Notes: generated by a model not told the origin, from the letters alone. DNA of 64,000 bases from Doris montereyensis (GCA_037039925.1 JAXRKP010000634.1:181001-245000); one strand, 5' to 3'. Positions 1 through 10,429 are shown, numbered from the stretch's first letter. Numbers and translations are program-made.

Positions 1-339
1 TATACATAAGTTAAATTGATAGGGACAAACGAGAACATTTTCACTCCAGTTTTTGAGTTTTAAATAACGTTGCTCACAAACAGGCAAACAAACAGACAAA
101 CCAACGCCGGCAAAAACATTAACCTTCTTGGCGGAGACAATAAACATGTTTTAACGTGGTGTGATCATGACGTGACGTGTCTATTCGGTATTGGTTGGTG
201 GAATTGTCATTTATCGTCGTTAGTAACTAATAGTAATAGATTGGATAGATGAAAATTATTACATGAGACAGCCTTTTCATTCTGGTTTCGTTTTTTGTTG
301 ATTGAACCCATCAAGCTTTTTATGTAAAGACAAGATTCT

Positions 340-446
340 ATCTTTTTGACAGCCTACTCCCGCATGCGCAAAGCTTTAAAGACAACTCTATGTTATCATT
401 TCCGCTGAAATCAGCCTGATTGTGATTCCTTATTCGTTCTCAAACG
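340..446 (+). promoter_or_regulatory. CSNK2B: Probable CSNK2B promoter and non-coding first exon
   Basis: Positions 361-370 read CGCATGCGCA, a close match to the NRF-1 palindrome found in many housekeeping promoters. About 75 bp downstream, CAAACG is followed by GTAAGTG (intron start 447), a strong splice donor. No long open frame precedes it, so this is read as the 5' untranslated exon joined to the acceptor at 2351. There is no TATA box. The transcription start was not located; RNA evidence would fix it. Confidence 0.4.
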
Positions 447-1308
447 GTAAGTGATCCGCATTGATTGTAAAGAAAATCACTCTCTCTCTATATATATATG
501 AAACTATAAGCTATATAATGAGGTTTCGGTTCAGTAGTAATCTTCCATTCTCTCAAAAAATCTTAACTGTCAAAAACACTAGACCTCGCTTTACCAAAAA
601 ATTAGTTGCTGCCTCGAAGGTTTTCGGCTACGGCTACGGCCACAAACCTGCCAACGGGAAGTAAGTCAGTCACCCATGTCGAGGTCTGCAAGATCTAGCT
701 CTGGATCTTAGGTCTATCAATGTATGTATCAGCCTTTCATTAGGTCCAGGTTATTGGTTGTTTACATAGATACGTGTTCATCTACAACCATTATTGATTT
801 CCTGACTGTTAGTCTTGAGTTTTGTCTGGTCCCTTTGCACTTGGCTTTTACTCACCCATGATTAAGGATTGCTATGAATGAATGAGATGACAAAAGTATT
901 CTCATATTATATTATCGAAAAAGGTTGTGAATGGTGAGGCTGGAATTGTTTTTTGAACACTGCGTCCACAAGAATCAAAGTGAGAAGAGAGAAAGAAACT
1001 GTTTTTGAGAGGTTGCTTTTTCACGATTGTATGAGACTATTCACTATTCAGTCATTTGAGTTTGAGTGAGCCAATCTCTGAATCTGACACAGTGAGAAAC
1101 TCAAGATAGCGGACCGTTCATGTCAACACGAGCATTTCAAATGTCAATGAAATTATATCGGACTGGAACTAACCATCGATTTGGAAGTGTGTGACTTTCA
1201 TTTGTGTATAATTGGCCATATTTCTTAATATGAAACTCAGTAGGCCTACAGTAGAGTTATCGTATAATTTGCATAATTGTATGTATAGGCCCTAATATAC
1301 GAGTGACT

Positions 1309-1390
1309 ATTTTCACCGTGCGGTGAAAATATCATACCAGGCTATTATCACTGTACGGTGATAATAATTTGGTAGATATTTTCACCGTAT
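1309..1390. repeat. Left cluster of TCACCGTACGGTGA-type palindromes
   Basis: Three copies or partial copies of a 14-16 bp palindrome (TTCACCGTGCGGTGAA, ATCACTGTACGGTGAT and a half site) are spaced about 36 bp apart, with a CATACCAGGCTATT / TTTGGTAG linker. The same unit recurs at 2012-2105. Confidence 0.7.
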
Positions 1391-1426
1391 GTATCAGCCA
1401 ATCAGAAGCCGGGAAAGAAACTGTGG

Positions 1427-1690
1427 CTAGAGGGACTTCATTGTATCTTTTGAAATATTGGCCAAAAGTGCATTGCAATAGTCAAGATTTGAGAAGACAA
1501 GAGAATATACTAGGAGGATGGATACTTCTTTAGACAATAAGTGTTGTATTTTATAAAGTCTGTTCAAAATCATATACATTTTTCTGATGATGTTATTTAC
1601 TTGACTTCTAAAGGAAAGATCTGAATCAATGAACATACCTAAGTCTTTTACTTGTAACGTCTTTAAAAGGAATTTTACTATTCCCAAAGT
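1427..1690 (-). mobile_element. LINE reverse-transcriptase C-terminal fragment
   Basis: The minus strand encodes VKDLGMFIDSDLSFRSQV, then HLLSKEVSILLVYSLVF and DYCNALLANI. This pattern (LGV-D-L-F-HV, later DYCNALL) is the thumb and C-terminal region of non-LTR retrotransposon ORF2. It is a 5'-truncated copy in CSNK2B intron 1; the clade (CR1/Jockey-like) is not certain. Confidence 0.7.
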
Positions 1691-2011
1691 TGATTGGCAT
1701 ACAATACAATATAATACATACGTATACGCATATATATCACACACACACATACACCTCTTCGTTTGCACTTCACAACTGTTAATCCCTCTCTACTTTTCTC
1801 ATGCTTCTGTTTCCTTTTCATTCTTCCATTATAATTCGTATAAAATATAAGAAGTAAATAATAACAGCATTTTAAAAGTAAAACACATAGAAAGGCAAAA
1901 TATCACCAACATGTAAAATTTAGGTATTATAAGTTATCTAAGGGTCTAAAACATCTAGGCAACATAATATAATAATGTGACAGTTCTGTGAAAACACCTT
2001 ACCAAACTTCA

Positions 2012-2105
2012 CCTCACCGTACGGTGAAAATAGCCTACCCAACTATTATCACCGTACGGTGAAAATAGCCTACCAAACTATTATCACCGTACGGTGAAAA
2101 TAGCA
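2012..2105. repeat. Right cluster of TCACCGTACGGTGA palindromes
   Basis: Three perfect TCACCGTACGGTGA palindromes alternate with the linker AAAATAGCCTACCAAACTAT at a 36-37 bp period. Together with the left cluster it brackets about 620 bp that contains a LINE fragment. Confidence 0.75.
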
Positions 2106-2351
2106 TCGTCCATAAGATACTCATACACGTTACATAGTAACTCATTTACCTACAAAATCTGTCACCCCTGAAGGCTGTCATGCAGGTGGCATAAAGTTTA
2201 ATCAAATGTCTTGTGAAAAGATCATGGTACAAGAAATTACGAGAGACATATTATTATATATATATATATATACAATCACCTCTCACATGTATATCAGCGC
2301 GATTCATAATTCGTCAATTTGTTGATAATTTCTTGTTTGTTTTATTGACAG

Positions 2352-2444
2352 GAACTTTCCATACGCACATCAGTATGAGTAGTTCAAGAAGTATCATGGA
2401 TATCTTGGTTCTGTGGACTGAGAGGCAATGAATTTTTCTGCGAG
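2352..2444 (+). other. CSNK2B: CSNK2B first coding exon with a 2-bp deletion
   Basis: The acceptor TTGACAG precedes 2352, the ATG is at 2375 and the donor GTAAGT starts at 2445. The first four codons encode MSSS in one frame; from about 2388 on the conserved [18 protein letters not shown] is read in another frame. Relative to the family, 2 bp are lost inside a GAAGAA stretch. Read literally the ORF stops at 2429-2431. Confidence 0.85.
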
Positions 2445-5400
2445 GTAAGTAAAACATGACAGATGCCAGAAGATGAAAGATCTATTATTTGTTTTAAAAA
2501 TAGTAAAGAACTCTTGTGGATTGTTTTTATGGTCAAGATGAGGTTGTGTTTTCCATATATATAAATTTCAACTTTTGTGTTTGTTTTCATTTTCTTTTTC
2601 TGGCTGAACGCAACCCATAATATTTGAAAAAGAGACTTTTAATGAGATGGACACATATATATATATATATATATGAAAAGTTTATATTAAATATGAATCT
2701 AATTCTGAGATTGAAGGATATTCTTCGCCAATCCTGTTCCAATTGATGATTCTTTGCAATGACCTTTTTATACACATACATAAGAAAGAAGATATGTGTA
2801 AAAACAGGTAAATTTTCTTGTGTTTTCAAGTAACAGGTTGCTTTGTTGTTTTTTGAGTAGACAGGTGGTATTGGTAGGTCCTACTTCTTTCCTTTTTTCT
2901 CTTCTACTTGTTTTTCATCTTGCTCTTTCCTTTTAAGTCACCCTGAGATCACTGCATATGGTAGGTGTAGAGTATATATATATCAATGAAACAATTTTTT
3001 TTTTTTTTTTTTTTAACGTCAAGGTGGATGAAGACTACATTCAAGACAAATTCAACTTAACTGGTCTAAATGAACAGGTTCCACACTATAGACAGGCCTT
3101 GGACATGATCCTAGATTTAGAGCCTGGTAAGTTTATCGATACACATGTATATATATATATATCTCGTACCGATTTTCAGGACCATATGATATAATAAAGA
3201 CATCGCAATCACAAGAAACGCTTGTATTGTGGTCTTAATCCTAGTAGCGATCCCCATTTTACCGGAAATGACCTCCTGGGATGTGGAGTAGCCACAGCCG
3301 CTGGTGGAAAAATTAGCAGGTGGCGAAGGAAAAGCCAAGATTTTGACTAGGGTAGAAAAGGACTGTATTACTGTGATAAGTCATACTAGACATATAAAAC
3401 CATACATTTTCTGAAAGCTGATAACACGAGGCATTAATATTTTGATATTAGATATAAATTTAGTTTGTTGATTATTTGTCTTTAGACCAAGAAGGAAAAA
3501 ATGGAGGTTTCTTCCTCTGATAACTCTATCTCGACATCTAATTCATTATGATTTGTGGATTCATTCATAAATGACATTTAACTAGGGCCACTGTTGTCAG
3601 TTTACATCACCAACTGTCTAACAACACTTAGATCAATGATCTTTATTGTGTTGATAAACAATGAAACACTAAACAAAAGGGGGTGATTACACAGTGAACA
3701 CTACTCACTAAAGTGCATCACTTCGCCGATTGATAACAAGGTCTCTAGGGACGCTATATGAGCTTAAAATAAACAATGTTTTCATTGGCTGTTACTTCAT
3801 TATATACAGTGCAATTTTCCATTATAGAAGGTCAGGGTCTATGCCCTTTATATAGGTCTGTGGCTCTTCCCGGTCAAACACGGAACGCCCTATATATAGG
3901 ACCGTGGCGCTTTCCGGTCAAACACGGTACACCCTTTATATAGGGCCGTGGCCTTTAGAGGGTTAATCATATCTCTGGAAATATTTTGTCTCTAGTTTTC
4001 ATGCGTGCATGTAACAGGGACTTGGTAGTCCAGAGGTAAGGTGTCAGTCTCTCAACCAAAAAGTAGTGGGTTCGAGCTCTGTCGACGGTTGAAAAACTTT
4101 CTCGTTTTCTCGAGCAACATCTACCCCTTGGTCCAGATGGGTGGATTGACACCTAGTCCCATTGGTGACGGACAATGAAAAGGAGGTCCTGTGTGCAGAT
4201 CACAACACTCTGTGCACGTTAAAGATCCCTTGGCTGTTTACATGGCAGTCGGGGCAAAATTAAAGATCCTACCAAAAATCCTGAGATCAACTTTGTTGTG
4301 GATGTGGGTAAATCAAATTAAATAACCTTACTCAACTAGGGTAAAATGAGTGCAGGTGGCAGACAATCTATGTGAGGTGATGGAACTAAACGTGTCTGAC
4401 AGCCTGATCTAGTTGTTCTGTTTTCAGTTTAAAAGGGATCCACAAGAAAATTGTCCCGTTCATAGCTTTATAGATTTATGATTTTCTTTGCCTTAACAAC
4501 ACAGTAATTGTTATGTTATGATATTAATGTTATACTGACGTTCAATTTGATTTATAACTTTTATTCTCTAAGTAGAGTTGTGTGGACAGAAAAGGTTGAT
4601 GGTTGTGAATCTGCAGGTACTTGATTTCGCAGAAATTTAATTTTCAGGGTGGATAGGATTTGGGTAATAGGCCGTAATGGCTGTGACGGAAATTTACTTA
4701 CTGGTTAACACTGGGAGCCATCGTTCATTGATGGTTTGCAGGCCAAATGTACATTGGTGAATTCCCCCCAAACCCAACCCCCCCCTAAAAAAACAAAACA
4801 AAACAAACAAACTATTTACTTTTCAATTTGTGCTTAAGAATTATTCATCATGACTTATTATCTCTTTTGGTATTATTTTTCTTGGTGGTAGGGGGTTGAT
4901 CACAGACCAGTTCAAATTTGGGAATTGGTTTTCAGGTCAATTCAAATTTGGGAATTGGTTTTCAGGCCTATTGTAGGCTGCTTGTTTTCACCCCTTGAGC
5001 AATGTAGTTTTGCTCACACTTGTTTTTCTGGATAAATGGGCAAGAGAACATAATTCTGTTAAAGTTACTAATCTATGTTAAGGTATTACATATTTTTGCT
5101 GTTCCTTGGTTTTGTTTGTCTTTTTTGGGCTGGAAAAATAATTAAAATTTTTTTTTTATTCAATTCTCTCAATACACAAATTCTTGAATTGAAAGAAGAA
5201 GAGGAAGAAAATATTGACGGAGATGTGGTGGAACAGGCCGCTGAGTTGGCCTACGGTCTCATACACACCCGTTTTATTCTCACCAACACCGGCCTCATCA
5301 AAATGGTATTCCGGTCTTGTTCATCTTGGGAGGTCATGGCCTCTAGGTTATTTTAAAATTTAAATAAACATTTGAGTTTGTTTACTGTCTTTTTCTTTTC

Positions 5401-8400
5401 TTTTGAAGATTGTTTGATATATTTTTTTGCGCTTAAGTCTCATGAAAAGAAAAAAAGTTTCTATATGAGAGGTCATGTTACCATACAGCAATATCTTATT
5501 TGACCTTTGTTAAAAGCCATTGTTACATATTAAAGGTTAGTGTTAAATATTTGGAATCTATTCATCGGGCCGTCTTTGAACTGCGGTTTGAAGCAAGTGT
5601 TAAATGGAGTCCTATCGTTCCTATTAACTATTCCTTGGTTGTACGCATTTGTCACGTTAAATATTTTAAATTATTGTTAATTACCATTCATCCTTTCAAG
5701 TCTTCTTTCATGAGGAGTAAAGAATGTTCAGATGTCGTTCAATTGCTTGCTGAGTTAGTAATTTTACCTTTTTGTCTTTGAAGCCCCTTTTTTTTTTGTA
5801 AAGGAGTGAGTACTTTGGCCGTGTGACTTCAACTAGATATAACATTATACATAAATAAAAAATATATAGATCTCAAGTGCCACCAATCTTCTTCCGTTTA
5901 AAAATAATATTCTGGCCATGTTTGATAGGGGGAGGGAGGGCCAGCCTTTAGGGGATTTTGATAAACCTCTTCCGTTTTTGTTTTTAGCCCGTAATAGATC
6001 CACATGACCAGTGTTTCTGCCAGGCTTCTTCCTTATTGTTGTTGAGCAATGTTATCACCTTGTGTTTGTTTATTTAGTTGTTTAATTTTTTTCGTTGGGT
6101 TTTTTTTTTGCCTTTGCTACACACATGTTTTTGCTTTTATGGGCGCTTCCTCCTTATGCATGAGACAATTAAGAATACTGTGTGTTGTTAGTGTTTGGTT
6201 TTTTTTTTTTTTGGGGGTCAGGGTTTGGTAAGTAGGTATTTTATTTTATTTTATCTTTTAAATTTATATGTTATACAGGGTTGTTTTTTTCTCTCTCTTT
6301 TTCTGTTTTGTTTGGTTTGTTTAAAAAACAACAAAAGTCTGATGTATGCTACCGTCGAAGACGTCTATTACTATTCCATAGCGTAATTAGGAAATTGCTT
6401 TTTTTAGATGACGAGCTGGAAGAAAATCCAAATCAAAGCGACCTCATTGAGCAGGCAGCAGAAATGCTTTACGGGCTCATCCATGCACGGTACATTATGA
6501 CTAACCGAGGCATTGCCCAGATGGTAAGGCCCGCACATCTATTGCTTACATTGCATTTACCTAGTCTGTGATGAACCTTATGAACTTGTCTTACATAAGC
6601 TGATAGATGAAGCTCCTGCCTTAGACTGGTTGTTGAGAATTGACTTCTTTTTCTTAGTAGGCTACTATTCATTGATTATTCGTGGTCTATACCCTGGTAT
6701 AGGGTGAAAAGGCAGTGATGAAGATGATTCATTGATGACAGGAAGTGTAGTGGTGTACATTTGGATGAATTTTTAAACATTTTGTTTTATAATCTATTCA
6801 TCATCATCATTGCCTTTTCACCTTATACCAGGGTATAGGCCAAGAACAACAGACTTCCACTTATTCATATCTTTTGTGAAATCCTCCACTAGCCTTCTCC
6901 AGGTTAATCGTGGCCTACCCCTAATCCTCTGCCCCTGTGGGTTCCTCTGAAGGGCATGCCTTGTACTGTAGTACTTCTCTATTATCATCATCATCATTAT
7001 TATTGTTATATTGCTTTGAAGATGAGAAAGTACTTTCATAACATTAGACAAGTAAGGAAAAGAAAAGGCAGTGAAGTTGGCAGTGTGACACTTTTTTTAA
7101 AAAAATGGAAGCATTTGACGGAGCCTTTGTTCTTTCTATTCAATCAACTGTGTGTACGGTTAAAGGGAGTTTTTTTTATTATTGATTACGTCACGGTTTG
7201 GTAGCACTATAGATTAACACAGCCCATTGATTTGTGTCATGTATTTTGAAGACTTGATTTTATGTGTTACCTTTTGGAAAGTTGCTATTTTATATTATTA
7301 CTGCTTTTAAAAAAATTTCTTTAAATCAAAATAGTATTTCTTTAATTTGAAAGTGTGCTGCCATTTAACCGTTTGCTTTGCTTGAACTTGTATTTTGAAT
7401 TTAGCTGTAAGCTTCTGATCTGCATATAAACAATTAAAATGAAGCAAAGAAGAAGAAGGAACATTTATATCATGTCGTAAAATGTCCATCTCTATATAAT
7501 GTACATAGGAGGAATAAATAAGCTAATAAGTCAAACCTATTTAAAGTGTTTTGAAGAAATCATTTCTGATAGTAGCATAAACTTTCAAAGTCGTGCTATG
7601 CAAGACATTGGCTTCAATAATTAGCTGTTTCATATGCTACATTATGAATATGTACAAGACTTATTGTAGTTTATATTTTTTTATGTTTTCTGTAGTCCTT
7701 TTAACAATACTACTGTTAATTCATTTGTTGTTGTGTGATATATTGAGGACAAAAAGAAAAAAATCCCATTCAAAACTAACAGTAACAGAATACAATGAAA
7801 GATATCAATAATTTTGTTATCTATCACAGTTTCTAAAAACATTTATATATATATGCTTATACGTTTTGTTCATGGGTATTCTAATTATGTTTTTTTTTTG
7901 CCTTTGATTGTTGCCAGATTGAAAAATGGCAGCAGGGAGATTTTGGTTATTGTCCGAGGGTATATTGTGAAAATCAGCCAATGTTGCCCATAGGTAAGTC
8001 TTATCTGTTTTGTTTTTGACTTTTTCGGTCGAAAAATAGTTCGTAATATTTGATTTTATCATTTGAAATGTGTGTGGCTATCACTCAGGAGAACCCAGTT
8101 CTGGTTATCACTCAGGAGAACCCAGTTCTGGCTATCACCGGGAGAACCCAGTTCTGGCTATCACTCAGAGAACCCAGTTCTGGCTATCACTCAGGAGAAC
8201 CCAGTTCTGGCTATCACTCAGGAGAACCCAGTTCTCAGTTCATGACCAGACACTGAATTAATATGGGTCAAGAAGACTGTCTAGTGGAAGGCTGCTTTGC
8301 CTATGATGAATTATATCCGCTAAAAGATAGTCTACACTCGATGACCCTAAAACGTATTGAAGTAAGTGATATTTATAGTTTCTCCTGTCCACGTCAAGTT

Positions 8401-10254
8401 TTGTTAACACTTTCAAATTGTACACTTTTGTTTCGAATCTGTCTCTTTTTTTGCAAGCAAATCTCGCACTTTTTCTGTTCATGGGGTTTGGCAACACTGT
8501 AATCGTTGGTAATCACGACGACGCTGGTTCAAACAACCACAGTTGGCACAGGTGGGGATATTTCCCGCACAATGTTGTACTCTTAGAAAAGGTGCTGCAC
8601 TCTTCTTTCCTCACTTGACTCAGGTGTGAATGGGTACCCAGCTATAGGTAGAGACAAATCTTGTCAGTGTGTTGGTACAAAAAGCCAATCAGGCTTGTGT
8701 ATGGTATGCTCCCCAGAGTTGGAAAAGGACTTTGAATGAAATGACCTGCTGGGGGGATAGATCATGTACAGTTGGTGAGCCTGCACCTGTGCGGGGGAAT
8801 AAAGTAGTTAAGTTCCGTCAAGGCCATTACGGCCCATGGAGCCGGTGCCTATTCCGGTTTCTGTAGCGTGAATCGGAACAGGTGATAATACCTCCTGGAC
8901 AGGACGCAAGTCTGACGCAGGTTTTTACTCTAAAGCTAGTGCTTGTACCCATTTGCACCTGGGTCGAATGGGGAACATGTGTGTTAAGTGTCTTTCCCAA
9001 GGAACATAACAGTGGGTCCAGCTTTGCTAGGATTCGAACCCGGGATCTCAGGATCCGTAGCCTAACCACTCGACCGCCACCAACAACGCCATTTGTGTGG
9101 GGATACGGCCTATTACAAAATCCATCTTTGTCTTAAACAAGCTTACTGGTCAATCTCTTCAGGTTTGTCGGACGTGCCAGGGGAGGCGATGGTCAAGCTG
9201 TACTGCCTAAGTGCCAGGACGCCTACACGCCAAATCCTCCCGCCACCACCACACGGACGGCGCCTACTTTGGCACCGGTTTCCCCACATGCTCTTCATGG
9301 TCCATCCCGAGTACAGACCCAAGCGGCCGGCCAACCAGTTTGTACCCAGGTGAGAGAGAGAAATCTTGCGTGAGAGCTTTTTGTAAGAGTCATAATACCA
9401 CGGTTTCTGAATCCGTCTAAATGTCACATCCACAATATATATATATATATATACGAGATATGAGGGTATTTTCTTTTCAAATGATCAAATGCATGTTTCT
9501 TTTGTGTTTTTATAAATATTGGAGGCCTTGATCCAAAAGCAGAGGGCTGCAGTTACGCACAACATATACACAAATATAGAAATTTTTTCCTTCCCGTTTC
9601 GGAAACTCTAACCTCATATTTAAAGGAATGGATTAACTTGTTTAAATCTTTTATAAAGTTCAACTCTAGCCTTATTAGTCCATTTTGTGCACAACTGATT
9701 ATTTCTTTCCATGTACTACAGTCTAAGTACTAAAATAGTTATTAAACTGAAATCTAAGAAGCACAACATATTGCAGCCCTGTTCGATGATCTGTTACACG
9801 CACTTACGTGTTCAGACAGTTTCACAGTCGATATTGTTGTCCCACCTCCTACACATTTGACAGTGTTGGAGTTGGAGTTATATTATGATCATTATCAGAC
9901 TTACAGTCACAACAAGGGGACTTGGTAGTCCAGAGGCAAGGGTGTCAGTCTCTCAATCAAAAGGTCGTGGTTCAAGCCCTGGTCGGCCGGGTGAAAAATG
10001 TTCTCGATTTTAAAAATTATGTTTATGAAGGTGAACAATTTTTTCCAGTGTTTTTTTTTTTACTATGCCCACACTGACCCGTAGTTATGTAACCAGTACT
10101 TGTTTCAGTGGCTTGTAGAATTTAATCTTATTCTGTCCCATGCAGACTGTATGGTTTCAAGATTCATCAACTGGCGTATCAACTTCAGCATCAAGCCGCT
10201 TCCAATTTCAAGATGCCAATGCGAGGCGGTGGGCACCCCAGCAGCAAACGATGA
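2375..10254 (+). CDS. CSNK2B: Casein kinase 2 regulatory subunit beta, six coding exons
   Basis: CK2 beta dimerises and assembles two catalytic alpha subunits into the CK2 tetramer, steering substrate choice in nucleus and cytoplasm. Coding exons: 2375-2444, 3024-3126, 6408-6523, 7918-7993, 9163-9349, 10146-10254, each with AG/GT borders and compatible phases. Visible landmarks: N-terminus MSSS then [18 protein letters not shown]; the [21 protein letters not shown] block; the acidic loop; [20 protein letters not shown] with the first two zinc cysteines; [15 protein letters not shown] and a KC that supply the other two; [13 protein letters not shown]; and a C-terminus ending QAASNFK plus a short tail before TGA. 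Length (about 220 residues) fits the family. Odd: 2 bp are missing near codon 5, and exon 9163-9349 lacks three single bases in C or A runs, so the literal frame is broken although conservation continues on both sides. A wide intron 3 (3127-6407) contains a second version of the next exon. Confidence 0.93.
2864..2975 (+). repeat. Short dispersed repeat, family E
   Basis: Starts GGTAGGTCCTACTTCTTTCC, continues through a pyrimidine-rich centre (TTTTCATCTTGCT) and ends CACCCTGAGATCACTGCATA. Seven or more copies occur in this window. Unclassified; the end resembles the tail of SINE family A. Confidence 0.6.
3840..3960 (+). repeat. About 58-bp imperfect tandem duplication
   Basis: CCCTTTATATAGG, a GTGGC block and CCGGTCAAACACGG repeat roughly twice, with a third TTTATATAGGGCCGTGGC at the end. 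It lies in CSNK2B intron 3 just before SINE A. Confidence 0.6.
4014..4330 (+). mobile_element. tRNA-derived SINE, family A, near full length
   Basis: Head has a pol III A box (TAGTCCAGAGG) and B box (GGTTCGAGCTC). The body carries ACACCTAGTCCCATTGG and the conserved core TGTGCACGTTAAAGATCCC, and the tail ends CTGAGATCA...GTGGGTAAATCAAATTAAAT. This core is widespread in mollusc SINEs (likely the Meta-SINE type, from memory). Lies in CSNK2B intron 3. Confidence 0.8.
4890..4972 (+). repeat. 34-bp direct duplication
   Basis: TTCAAATTTGGGAATTGG followed by TTTTCAGG occurs twice in direct succession, with a third partial GACCAGTTCAAA start. Confidence 0.7.
5196..5305 (+). CDS. CSNK2B: Diverged duplicate of CSNK2B exon 6408-6523, candidate mutually exclusive exon
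   Basis: Read in the phase left by the exon ending at 3126, this 110-bp segment encodes a run of five Glu, then NIDGD, then [17 protein letters not shown], and ends GLIKM. The ordinary exon has [18 protein letters not shown] and ends GIAQM. Entry phase 1 and exit phase 0 are the same in both, so either one, but not neither, keeps the frame; including both also keeps frame but would duplicate a helix. The acceptor is a chain of AAG triplets at 5193-5201, the donor is ATG|GTATTC (weak). It is two codons shorter, in the acidic loop. There are no stops or frameshifts, unlike other CK2 beta exons here. It could be a live alternative exon or a young relic. Confidence 0.7.
6686..6840. repeat. Inverted repeat with about 44-bp arms
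   Basis: The left arm at 6686-6729 begins TCTATACCCTGGTATAGGGT. The right arm at 6797-6840 is its reverse complement with a few mismatches. The loop is about 67 bp. The right arm continues into a LINE fragment. Confidence 0.65.
6830..6965 (-). mobile_element. LINE 3' coding fragment
   Basis: The minus strand encodes [20 protein letters not shown] followed by [29 protein letters not shown] is the hallmark of the ORF2 C-terminus in many RTE/Jockey-type LINEs. Short, 5'-truncated copy in CSNK2B intron 4. Confidence 0.75.
8076..8235 (+). repeat. 27-bp minisatellite, six copies
   Basis: Unit begins GGCTATCACTCAGGAGAACC and ends CAGTTCT; copies start at 8076, 8103, 8130, 8156, 8182 and 8209. It lies 80 bp downstream of the CSNK2B exon ending at 7993. 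The open frames over it follow from the near multiple-of-three period and are not coding. Confidence 0.9.
8500..8805 (+). mobile_element. tRNA-derived SINE, family C
   Basis: A tRNA-like head with a B box (GGTTCAAACAACC) is followed by CCTCACTTGACTCAGGTGTG, a GGTATGCTCCCC block, GAATGAAATGACCTGCTGG and GGTGAGCCTGCACCTGTGC. Other copies lie at 16845-17100, 35590-35960 and 37845-38535. Confidence 0.7.
8808..9091 (-). mobile_element. tRNA-derived SINE, family B
   Basis: On the minus strand the head reads GTCGAGTGGTTAGGCT with a B box GGTTCGAATCC, like a tRNA-Ser/Leu. The body contains CCTTGGGAAAGACACTTAAC and ACCAGGAGGTATTATC-like sequence; the 3' part passes through AAACCGGAATAGGCACCGGC. It ends about 70 bp before a CSNK2B exon. 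Confidence 0.8.
9163..9349 (+). other. CSNK2B: CSNK2B zinc-ribbon exon with three 1-bp losses
   Basis: Splice borders CTTCAG|GT and CCCAG|GTGAGA are sound. Conserved peptides appear in successive frames: [15 protein letters not shown], then [17 protein letters not shown], then [19 protein letters not shown]. The breaks fall at a CC (expected CCC) near 9206, an AAA (expected AAAA) near 9232 and a CCCC (expected CCCCC) near 9287. The three losses add to one codon, so the outgoing phase is right. Confidence 0.85.
9410..9850 (+). repeat. Dispersed low-copy repeat D
   Basis: Shares scattered blocks in order with 43590-43870: GTCTAAATG, ATGATCAA-TGCATGTTTCT, TATTGGAGGCCTTGA-CCAAAA, and CAGACAGTTTCAC. 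The copies have drifted and differ by indels. Unclassified. Confidence 0.5.
9917..10010 (+). mobile_element. SINE family A, 5' fragment
   Basis: Contains TTGGTAGTCCAGAGGCAAGG, CAGTCTCTCAATCAAAAGG and GGTTCAAGCCC, then stops after TGAAAAATGTTCTCG. Only the tRNA-like head remains, about 135 bp before the last CSNK2B exon. Confidence 0.75.
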
Positions 10255-10429
10255 ATTAGGTGACGACGAGGGCGACATCCTTCCAATACGGCCGCGTTTT
10301 GAGTCGCTCCCCATTGTGATGACGTTGACAGGGGCAGGCATTCGGGAGAGGGAGGAGGCGGTGGTGGGAAGAAAAGAAGCGACAGAGCGTGGGGCTCGGG
10401 GTTGCCAACAGGAGAGCAGCTGCTAGGGA

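Noticed and set aside
8050..8261. Three overlapping frames rich in ENPVLAIT / GEPSSGYHS words
   Set aside because: All are the 27-bp minisatellite read in different frames.
9000..9091. A genuine tRNA gene (B box GGTTCGAATCC, GTCGAGTGGTTAGG)
   Set aside because: The same head recurs with an identical body in many places; it is the tRNA-derived start of SINE B, without a proper acceptor stem pairing.
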